Source of the DNA: Celoporthe dispersa
Taxonomy: Eukaryota; Ascomycota; Sordariomycetes; Diaporthales; Cryphonectriaceae
DNA length: 64,000 nucleotides
Direction: 5' to 3'
Assembly (NCBI GenBank): GCA_016584495.1
Contig: WAID01000012.1
Coordinates: 1,054,001-1,118,000, forward strand
Below the pieces are notes generated by a model. That model did not search any database and had not been told where the DNA came from. It was given only the letters and a program-made list of their open reading frames with translations. A program made the position numbers and the translations under genes. Shown in pieces: positions 24,066-34,508 of this stretch (the first letter of the stretch is position 1; every line of letters begins with the position of its first letter).

Positions 24066-26393
24066 GCCTGCTGCTCCTTCTTGCTTGCTACGGAGGATGT
24101 GTATGAAGCAAAGAAGAAAGGTGAAAAAGAAAAAGAGAAAGAAAAAAAAAAGGCCGCTGGCACTGAACGAGAAAAGCCGCCCGCCAAGCAGGCAGCCAGC
24201 AAGCAGGGACCCAGTACGCCCGTTGATCGCTGGGGAGGAAGACGTCCGGAAAGAGAGGACCACCCCCTCCTTCGTGGAGGCGGGGAGGGTCCAGGCCTGG
24301 TTCCCTCCGCTCTCGCCAGGACGGACAGACAGAGAAGCTTTGGGGCGATCCGGCTTGCGGTATAGCATCGCCTCGCTGTCTCTGTACCCCGTATTGTGGA
24401 AAAATTTGAGGGGAGGGAGAGGGGGCGACTGACACTAGAGAAGAAAGAGGGCGGGGGGGTCTCCCATTCGTGATTGAGCTTAAGCGGTGCCTCGTCGTTG
24501 GACGAGAAACGGGAGAGAAAAAGCACCAGAATGTCATGACAGTCGACAAGATACGGGAGATTGGCCCTCCCACCCTCTTGGGCCCCCCCCCCGGAGAGAT
24601 CGAGATAACTACGGCGGAAGGGAAAGGGAAAGAGAAAAAAAAAAGATGATGATGATGAAGGTGATGAGTTATCCACCCATAGAAATGACGGGTCCATCTC
24701 ATCTGCATCGTAGTATTGCAGCAGGACGGGGCAACCGGACCCAGCGATCTGGAGGTAGCCCGGGTAGACTATTGGATGACGTGAACCTTGAGAGGGAGAA
24801 GCAGGGCCCCTAGAGAAGGAGAGGATGGGCCAGTAGCAGTCACTGCTCTCTGCCTTGTCTGCGTAGCTAAGTATCTGACTACTACTGCTAACTACAGTTG
24901 ATCATGATGATGATGTTCTTTCTCTTTCTTTCTTGTTGTCGTCGTCGAGCCCATCATAGTAAGGTCCTCTAACTACCATAGTGAAATGCTTGACACCTGT
25001 CATCAACCATACCAGGACCGTCCAAGGTCGATCCGAGGCCGGCCCTCCGTCCAGTCCTACCCGGCACGCCAGGATCTCGATAGCGAGCCTGTGATCTGCA
25101 GAGGTGGGGAGGGGGAGGATATGATCACCCAGAGCAAGGCGAGAACCTGAGTACATTTACATTACATTCCAATACGTGCTCTTCTTGTTCTATCTCGGGC
25201 TGATCTGCAGGCGGTGGAGAACCCGGATCACATGAAGCCGACGGCCAGGAAATTCGTCCATCTTGTTCACCCGCCTCCGCCCCCCCCTCCCTCCGGAAAA
25301 TAGGGTTCAGGCAGCAGAGACCGGGGTGGAAAAGAACGAGGGTAGGGTTAGAGAGTCGTGTGTGTGTGTGTCTCGCTCGAGAAGGGATGGGAAAGTGGGA
25401 ACTGCAACCTCTTTTTCCTGCTGTGGTTTGTTTTTTCTTTCTTTTTTTTTTTGATTTGTTTCTGGGGGGGGGGTCGCAGACCAATGAGAACCTCGCTCCC
25501 GGGTAGGGGCTTGACCAACCAACACCTCGCATCCCAACCAATCGCCATCCGAACCAATGTGGGTCTGGACAGGGGCCCTGGTGTCTGTAAACCCCCATAC
25601 TATGGTGGTAGTATTGGGAAAGGCACGCTGTGTACGGCCGTACGCTCTCTTTTATTTATTTATTTATTGGATTTTTTTCTCTCTTCTGTTCGTGATCGCC
25701 AGCCGGCTAAGGACCATCCCTCCGCCCCGCTGCCACGGAAAGCAAGAAGGAGAAAGAGAAAAGTGGTCATCCCGCATCATCAGTTCCCCCCCTCCCCCTC
25801 CCCGCCTTGGTCAAATCTTTCTCGAGATGCGACAGGTCTGTTCTGACCCGCGCCCTGAGGAGGAGCCCGCCAATCAACCCGCACACCCTGGTTGTCGCCG
25901 GTGATGGCATCACGGGATAGTGTGTGTCTGACCCGCCCGCCCGCCCTCGGCCCAAGTGCAGCCAACAACCAACACACGCACACACGCACACACACACACA
26001 AGAAGAGAGAGGGCGCCTCGGATCAAGGGGACGGGGTGGGATGAACAACGTAATCAATGGGGCTCGCTCGGGAAAAGCGCGGCAGCTCTCGACCAACCAG
26101 CTGAGGTCCTCGTGGACACCAGGTTGCAATGTACCTACTGTTGTTGTAGTATTACAGTCATCTCTCACAAAAGATTGGCACGCACAGGCCGCCTCGCTTC
26201 TCTCCCTGCTTGTAGCGGCGGCAGCAACAGGTAGACGAGAAAAAAAGAAGACAAAACCCACCAGGTTCTCTCTGTCGCATATCATGCAGATTGCTTACTT
26301 GGATTGTTGCTTCCCTCCCTCCCCCTCCACCTTCTCTCTCGTCTCCTCTTGCCATCCATCCATCATCTCCGACCACCCACCAGCAATAACTCA

Positions 26394-26424
<31 letters not shown>
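26394..26424. repeat. (CA)n microsatellite
   Basis: About fifteen CA units. Confidence 0.9.
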
Positions 26425-26426
<2 letters not shown>

Positions 26427-27610
26427 ATCCACCCACCCCCACGGCGCCGACACGAGCCGGTGAGCAAGGCCAAGTAAAAAAGTATCTAAGCTAAAGTACG
26501 TGTGCACATGGGGCGGCAGCGTTGCAGTGCAGGACCGGTCAGATCGATGGGGTAGTACCGGTATCAGAAACGGGAGGGGCTTAGATGGGGTATGACTTGC
26601 TTTTTTTTTCCTCCTTCTCCCCCCCCCCCTTCCCTTCCTCTTTGATGATTATTACGTGTGTTATTACCCTTTCTTTTTTTTTCCTTCCTTCACTCTGTCT
26701 CTCTTTTTTTTTCTTTTCTTCAATGACCCAAGATCGGCCCCTGGCTTTGCCCTGCATGATAGCCGCCCGCCGCTGCGAAGTCCTGCGCCCGCAAATCAAG
26801 CCACGGGGCGGGCCAAACCCCAGTCTACGCGCGGGGGCTGGGTGTGTGTGTGTGCATGCGCGCGTGCGGAGCAGGGAAAAGGAAGCAGAAAAGCGGCACA
26901 GGGAAGGGAGAGTCGCAGGGGAGAAAAAAAGAGATGATGATCCTTCTCCGGAACCGTGTTGGTATGCATACCATCTAGCATTTTCCCACACACACACATG
27001 CATATACATACAACACGGGAGAAAAGGCGGACTCAATTCCGCCATGTGCCGAAAAAAGAAATCCTTCTGCCTCCTTGCTCTCTCCCTCTCCCCCCCCCCC
27101 TGTTTTTGTCATTTTTCCTCTTCGAGAGGCGATGCATTGCCAGCTTGCATTTTGTCGCTGCACGAGGCCCCCCAGAGACAGGGCTCCCTGTGTCCTACTA
27201 CAGACCTTTGTACATGTGGGCGCTTGTGTGTGCACAGTGGTCTGGTGCTTGTTTGTTGATCTCTGCGCTGTTCTGTTGGGGATCTCCCCCTCCCCTGCCC
27301 CCCTCCTTAGGTTCCATTCGAGGCTGGCTTTGTGTGTCCATGTCCGTCCGGCCGTCCGGCTCTGTCTGGCTTCGGGTCTTGCGATACCCGCTACTGTGGT
27401 GGCAAACGGCGGGCAGAAGTTGGATAAGTAATAGGAGTGGTAGGTAGGAGGAATAGAACAGCAGTAGCAGTTAGTCAGAGAGAGTTAGCTAGAAACACTC
27501 GTGCATTCCGAAGCACCGCAGTCTACTGGGCAGATTACGGCCTCCTCCCTCTGGTGATCGTCCTTTTACTTTTTTTTTCCTTCTCTTTCTTTCTTCTTTC
27601 GGTCTGTCTG

Positions 27611-27636
27611 ACACACACACACACACACACACACAC
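27611..27636. repeat. (CA)n microsatellite
   Basis: About thirteen CA units. Confidence 0.9.
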
Positions 27637-28756
27637 ATTACCCTCCCGACCAACCCGTCTCTCGAGTTGAGTACGGTCGCATGCAAGGCAACCCTACCGG
27701 CTCGGCACCTCAATGGCACTTGAGAAGCCAATTTGCCAGTTTCAGACCGCCCCCCCCTGCCTGCCCCCCCGGCCGCGCGGGCGCCGGAACACGAGCGAGG
27801 GAGAAGGTTTCTGTTTGGCTCCCCGATGCCAGCTGGAAGGAGACCACATTGGGACAAGTGAGTGCAAAAAGGAAACAAGATGCTGACTGTGCTCGGGGAG
27901 AGGCTTGATAGGCCACGAGGGCGGGCAAAAGAAGAGGATGAGGATGATGATGAGGAGGAGGACGACGGGGGGAACAAGTACGGGTGGAAATTGCACAAGA
28001 AAGTTTTATGAGCCTCATTGTGGGAAGAAAGAAAAAAAAAGCAAAAAAAAAAAAAGAAAGAACGAAAGAGAGGATAGAATCTCCTTGTCCCTGCAAGGCG
28101 TGCACATTTCCCCTCCGCCGGAAGCAGCTCGTGCCGGTGGTCACCACGACCCCATTCTCGTGCCAAACTGGAAAGATCAGCGAAACAGGAAGGAAAAAAA
28201 GAAACATCAAACACCACAAACACGGGTGGATACGATCAAATGGAAAGCGGCGGCGGGGAATGATTTTTTTTTTTTGTTTAAGTCGACCCAAGGGCCAGGG
28301 TATCTATCTATTTTATCGTTGATCGTCATCGTCACTGATCTGCACGGACGGGGAGCTGCGCACGAACAAGCCACCCCATCCCGTCTTCCCAAGGAAAAGA
28401 CACGGCACCCTGCCCGAGGACATTTACCACCTCCTCATGTGCCGCATATGTGTGTTTACGTGTGTAGGTGTGTAGATGTGCGTGTGTGTGTGTGTGTGTC
28501 TCCTCCTCTCTCTCTCTCTGCTGCTTTGCAATTATATCTGTCCGCCTCCTCCGGCGCAGCTTCTGTTCTCCCTCGAGAGGACGGAAAAGGGCACCACGTT
28601 AGCCAGGCAGGGTAGGTAAGCACTACGCGGCCCCGAAAGCAGCGTAGTGTCATAAGGCTGTGCACTTATTTCGGGAACGTCACCGGACTCCAGGAACCCG
28701 AAAACAGCAAACTGAACCTGGCCCTTGGGGGGGAAAGGCAGGGAAAAGGAAAGACA

Positions 28757-28800
28757 AAAAAAAAAAAAAAAAGAAGGGCGTGTGTGTGTGTGTGTGTGTG
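28757..28800. repeat. Poly-A plus (GT)n
   Basis: A run of about 16 A followed within a few bases by about eleven GT units. Confidence 0.85.
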
Positions 28801-29521
28801 CGCTTGCGCTTTGCAGTGTGCATCAGATTGCGTGCAGGAGCACTCAACACTGTGGGGCCCTGGTCGGGGCTTGCGATTGGTGCTCACCCGCACCTTCTTG
28901 GGCACATGCGCAGGTAGTCAGTAGTGGCAGCATGTACCACAGAGCAGCTGGGTGGGCTGGTGATGGTGGGTGGCAGGTGATGATGCTTGCCCGATCGCTG
29001 CTTCCTCTTGCTGGTGGTGATGATGGGCGATGATGATGATGCAACTGCTGCTAGTGCTCTCCTCCCCGAGAGTACTGTGGTACATGGTCCAGTTCCCCAG
29101 GCGCGGCCCCTGGCATGGCGGTGGGGCAATGCCCTCTCACCCGCGCCGTAGGGCTTACAGTACGGCACCCATCCCACCAAATCTTGGAATCTCACAGTCA
29201 GTTTAGCTGCCTGTCTCGCGCCCGCGCAGTGCAGTGCAGTGCCAGCAGGTAGTAGTTTGTGGTGCGCTGCGGCACAGCACCATCATGCCGTCGAGCCATG
29301 TGGTTTAAAAATAGACCACCACGATTCTCATCAACACCACCAGCACCACCATGACGCACATATGGACGCATGCAGATGGACGTAAGATCATCGTAGGGCC
29401 AAGACACTATTATCTTTCTTTTTATTTTTTATATCTTTTTTTGTTTTCCCTCTTCTCGTCTTGTTTCCCTGGTGCGCGCACTTGACGCTGGGAGGGGGGC
29501 AGGGGGGTTGCTACCTGCATG

Positions 29522-29602
29522 ACATGGCATGGCATGGCATGACATGAGAGGATGGATGGATTGATTGTGTTGTGCTGTGCTGTGCTGTGCTGTGCTGTGC
29601 TG
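29522..29602. repeat. Two adjacent pentanucleotide repeats, (CATGG)n and (GTGCT)n
   Basis: About four CATGG units at 29,522-29,543 and six to seven GTGCT units at 29,569-29,602, separated by a GGAT-rich spacer. Confidence 0.85.
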
Positions 29603-29898
29603 GCATCTCAAAGCTAGCGCGTGACGCCTCGAGACCGCCCACGCGCACACACGCTCTCTCTCTCTCTGTCTGTGACACTGTTGGCGACCCCGTTTCAGGG
29701 GCTTAGCCTCGTCGACCCACCCCCACCCCCCCCAAAAGTAGTGAACAAAACAAAACAAAAAAGTGTCACTCGCTCGCTCGCGCGTACAGTTCACAGTATC
29801 CATTTCTCCCCCTAAGCCTTAGGGCGGTTGCGCGAGGTCTGGAGCGCCAATTCAATACGCACAACAAACCACCCTCTCTCCCCTAGCGGGCCATTCGT

Positions 29899-29918
29899 TT
29901 TTTTTTTTTTTTTTTTTT
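29899..29918. repeat. Poly-T tract
   Basis: About 20 T in a row. Confidence 0.85.
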
Positions 29919-32900
29919 GGATCGCCGCCTGGGACCACCCTGACAGGTGTCCTTGTGACGACTTTCCCTCCGGGCTGGGTTCCCACACTTCACACACCCG
30001 CGGGGCCGAGTGATAGTCCCTCCTTGGCGGGGAGTGAAGGAGAAAGAGTACTACCATAGTGCACAGCAGAGAGGAGGGGTGTGGGGAGGGGGGTGGTAGG
30101 AGGGGAGAGACAGGAGAGGAGAGACCGGAAACTGTAACTCTCTCATTACAACCTTGGAGGGGGGGAGGGGAGGGGAGGGAGAGAAGGAGGAAAAGGCTGT
30201 TCGTCATTGGACAGGATGCGCGAGAGGCCCTTGACCTGGACCAGGTGTGCCCAGCTCGAGCAGTGCGCAGACGAGGGCGAGGTGCAATCACCTCTCTCTG
30301 GCGCCCATCACGCCCCGTTCCGGGACAAGAGACCCCATATCGTAATAATAAGCTTTGCTGGGTTAGCTGGGTGCTGCCGGCGAGTGCGACAGGACAGGAC
30401 ATTTTGCTGCACACACAGGACACCACTAGTCCCGCCGGGGCCAGGGCATTGGGCACGGAAGAGGAAGAGGAGGGAGGAGCCAAAGAGAGAATGAGGAAAA
30501 AATAAAGATACATGGTGGATCACAAAGTGAAGGAGGCGGAGACACACACACAGAGAGGGAGAGGGAGAAAGAGAGAGAAAAAGAGAGAGAGAAAACAAGC
30601 CGCCGCCGCACTGACAGGCCAAACTAACACTACTATGTAGCACGCTAGCCTCGATATCCTGGAGAGAAAGACCCGCATCTGGGAACGGGCGACGGGACGA
30701 AGCAGGCCATGCAGGTCGAAGGGGATGGGCCAAATGCCACTGGGTCGATCTCGTCCACTCGCGTCTCGTCTTTACCCTTTCTCTTTTTTTTTCCTTTCAT
30801 CTTCCTTCTTTTCCCCTTCTGGAGGCGGAAAAAAAAGGTGAACATCAAATCTCATTTCTGCAGGCATGATCCTGATGACCGTCCGTGCATAGGGATCGAG
30901 GCCATGGGGGATCTGTGTGGATAGAAATTGATGGGACGACGGAAGGGCTTTTTAAGAAGCAAAAAAGTCTAAACATCAAACTGACCCTGAATTAGCCAAC
31001 CATATTCCTCACACTGTGGTGTTCATTTAAAAATAAATAAATAAAAGTAGATGGAGATGTAGAAGAAGGAAAAACACAACCACCAACAAATCAGGCCGAG
31101 AAGGGTAGTAGAACCGAGAGACATGCGGTGACAGGGCCAGCCAAGGCCAAATCTGGTCGCTGGTCGCGAGTGATACAACAAAAAAACTGGGCGGAGGAGG
31201 ATGCAGGTTACGAGATCTACCATAGATACATGGTCATCTTGTACCATACCTGTATGATCATGTAGGTCTAGGTCAGACCAAGGCAAGAGGCAGAAGGGAG
31301 GGGCGGGCATCATCATCTTGTCTCAGAAGGAACCCTGGAAGATGTCTTACCTGTAGATTGACCCCCCCCCCCACGCTCGGTATCGCATTTCCCGCGGTGG
31401 TTAAAGGAAAAAGGTTGGCCGTCGGAATCCCCTAGAGACATGGCTCATAGCAGGGCAGAGCCGGGAGCCAGAAACATTGCGGTCCGTCATCCAGAGACAC
31501 CACCAGAACAGTTTCTCCTTTCTTTTCTTTTTTTGTCCTTCTCTCTCTCTCTCTTTTCAGGGTCGGGTTGGCATGGGGAGGGCGCTGTTGGGCATTGGCT
31601 TTTCATCGGGGGGGGCGGCGGCCAGGATGTCAGACGGGAAAGACTGGGTGAGCACGCTGGGAGTAGAGAGCTTCCCGTCTCCTGGTGGCCCCCGGCCCCC
31701 CTCTGCTGACACCAGTTTCCTGCTGTGGACTCCCTCTGTAACACAGGGAACCCAGCGCTGCGATAGCCGGGCCCTTAGCACGCTAACTTGGTACCATGGC
31801 AAGTAGGCACTGCTGCTGCGGCGCCTGCCTCTCAGGGCTGCCTCAGGGGACCTGTTTTCTTTTTTTCTTTCTCCTTCTTTTGGATCGGGTCTCCTCCCCC
31901 AGCGGACAATTCCCCATACTGCTGCTGATGAGATCATAACATACACCCGCACACAACCCACATGATATCTTGCACAGAGAGAACCACATGACCACCAAGA
32001 GCTCCAGCCCGGGGAGACAAGATGACGAGCTCACACAGGGGGGGGGGGGAATTGGATGGATGACCAGTTTCTATTTTCAGTTCCTCAGGACAATCTTCCC
32101 ACCACGGAGAGAGAGATGGCTGAGGTGGGCTCGCAAGTGGGTTTTTTTTCTTCTTCTCTCTCTCTCTCTCATTGTTATTGACGAATATGGCACAATAAGG
32201 CTGCGGGCCACAGGGGGGGGTGGAAGGGAGGAAGACAGAGGTCGGTCGGTGCTGGCACCCGTAAGCGAGGGCCCGTGGAGTCGAGGAGGGTGGTGGGAAT
32301 AACGGACATACCGCGCACAAGCCGGAAGGGATCTTCTCGAGAGGTTCGTAAGAATTAAAAAAAGGAAAGAAAGCTACCCTGGGGTGGGAGATGGGTCTGC
32401 CTCATCTTGACGAGGTCGACATGGCGGAGAAGGCAAGGGACCACACTGTCTTGGTTTTTTTTTTGTTTAAATTATTTATTCTTCTTTCCTCTTGTCTGTA
32501 TTTGTTAGGGCGACCGCCCTTCTCTGCTCCCGGAGAGACGGTGAGGTGGAGCGTGCAATTCGAGCCCTGCTCCACATAAAAGCGGCCGCGGGGAGTCGAG
32601 CCCCTTGGATCCGGCCACAGACCCTCTCTGGCCCTTCTGCTTCCATCACATCGAATCAATATCACCAGGCAGAGGTGGTATTCAGACCGCGTAACCATAC
32701 CCTCTGCCTCTCCTCTGTGTGTGTGTGTGTGTGTGCTGCAGCAGCTGTCCCGCCACGTTCCATCTCGGACACACAATGATTAACAATCAAGATCTGGCTG
32801 AGACTTCCGCACGAGGACGGCTGCACTATGCATCGGTGCGTGCTTACCATGGGCGAGGCCGCAATATAGAGAAATCCTTCTATACCATAGCCCAAGGACC

Positions 32901-33031
32901 GTGTTAAGGTTACGGCTTGGGTGGAAATCTGACCCGTGTCCCCATCACTACTTACTTACATAGTACATGGTGACATGGTAGGTACCACGGGATGGGGGCC
33001 ACACGGAGGGCACGGGGAGGCAAGGACAGAG

Positions 33032-33035
33032 GGAG

Positions 33036-33071
<36 letters not shown>
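33032..33071. repeat. (GA)n microsatellite
   Basis: Near-perfect GA dinucleotide run of about 40 bp. Confidence 0.9.
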
Positions 33072-33072
<1 letters not shown>

Positions 33073-33279
33073 GAAGATGGCAATCCTGATCCATCTCATG
33101 CCATGCCGTAGCACCACGGTGCCATAGCTACCTGCTGCCCGCCCATCTCCCCTGTCCATGTCTGGTCCCACGGTTCAGGGCCCTATGTTTCCTCATCCCA
33201 ACCCATGCCCACGATCAGCGCGCCCACGGGTGCGTCAGACAGAGAGGGCACAGAGAGAGAGAGAGGGTGTTGCGAGGGA

Positions 33280-34508
33280 ACATCTTCGTTGTACCTTGGT
33301 ACCCTTGTACCTTCGTACTCCCGTTCCTTCTCACCCGCCCCGCTAAGGCTCTCCAGGGACCCCCCCGGTCAGCCCTTGTGGATCTACCCACCCTGTCCCT
33401 ACACACCCTCTGAGGTACAGAGGTACATGTCTACCTCTGCCACCCCTGTCCCTACCGGCGACTGCCATCATCGGTACGTACCTTGGCATCTACTCCGCCT
33501 ACCGCACTAGAGGTACCGCAGCAGCACCCTACTACCCAAGATCTCTCTCTTTCCCTATGGAACCCTATCGACCCAAGCCTTCCGGCCCAGACAGCAAAAA
33601 CACCATGCTGCTGTCTATATCTGTCCAAGGCCCCCAACATCCATTTCGATCTCACTTCTGTCCTGCCCCCCCATAAATCATCCCTCCAGATCTCCCTCTG
33701 TCTGGTTTTATTTTACTTCTCTATACACGACCTCACGAACCTAAACACTGGTCACCCCCCCTCCTCCTCCTCCTCCACCCTGACATCCTTCCTTCACTGT
33801 TCTTCATCATCACGGACCCCAGGAGACATCGCCTCACCTGCGTCCCTTCTTACCACCATCCCGGCCCGCAGATACTACCACCACCCCGCCTCACGTCCTC
33901 CTTGGTTCTTTTGTCTTCTTAAGCTCTCCGCAGTCACGACTGTCAGGGCCAGGAAGACGGGCGGCTAGAGCTCACCAGCGAGGAACCAGAGGGGAGAAGG
34001 CCTTTAAAGAGTCCAGCCGGAGAGATTTGGAAAAAAAAAAGAGGTTCTCGCCAGCAACCTCGACCACGGATTCATCTACCCCCCACCCCCCCTCTCCATC
34101 AACGACGGACGACGACTTACGACGACTTCAACGACGACGACGACGAGATTCTCTTCCCTCTCTTCCCCCCTCATCTCTCATGAGCTTCACCACTTGACTG
34201 CCAGGACCTCCCATCTGCCCATACGACCGGAACCACCCCTCTCTTCTTCTCTCTCTATCCCTCTCTTTCTCTCGAGAGTCTGGTATGAGCTAGAGACCTG
34301 CTTGTAAGGCACACAAACACGCACACACATATATACTTGGGTATATATATGGGAGCGGTGGTAGCTTCGTGGTACGACCTGGAACCCCTTGACTGACATG
34401 AGCTCTTAGCACAAGCTTCGTGGCTTTCCTCCTCCCCCCTGGACCCAAGCCACCGCAGGACGACCTCGCCCGGTCACGTCTTGCTGTCTCTCCCTGCCAC
34501 CACCTACC
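33280..34508 (+). promoter_or_regulatory. Pyrimidine-rich putative 5' leader of the C2H2 gene
   Basis: More than 1 kb of C/T-rich sequence directly upstream of the zinc-finger start, typical of long transcribed fungal leaders. A 161-codon open frame lies here (33,483-33,968) but opens on TTG and has random composition, so I do not call it a gene. The transcription start cannot be placed from sequence. Confidence 0.45.
34180..34409 (+). promoter_or_regulatory. Cluster of four upstream ORFs before the C2H2 start
   Basis: Four short ATG-initiated ORFs, each closed before the main start: 34180-34197 (MSFTT), 34285-34293 (MS), 34349-34396 (MGAVVASWYDLEPLD) and 34398-34409 (MSS). After these, no ATG occurs before the main start at 34509, which sits in a strong ACCATGG context. 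If the region is transcribed, these would be expected to lower main-ORF translation or make it conditional on reinitiation. Confidence 0.55.

Larger units (their letters stand above)
10856..34508. other. 23.6-kb gene desert, upstream of the C2H2 gene
   Basis: No frame in this stretch gives recognisable protein-family sequence; the longest frames are low-complexity or compositionally random and many lack an ATG. I see no tRNA, 5S, snRNA or transposon coding capacity. Content: CA, CT and GA microsatellites, poly-A/T runs of 15-25 nt, pyrimidine tracts roughly every few hundred bases, and about twenty near-palindromic GTAC-CATA/G sites from 18 kb onward. GC content looks moderate, so it is not AT-rich RIP-degraded DNA. 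The last ~1.2 kb (33.3-34.5 kb) is C/T-rich and resembles a transcribed leader. Given the assembly's indel rate, a short gene broken by frameshifts could be missed. Confidence 0.75.

Noticed and set aside
33483..33968. 161-codon plus-strand frame before the C2H2 gene
   Set aside because: Opens on TTG in C/T-rich leader DNA; S/P/L-rich composition is what that base composition gives by chance.
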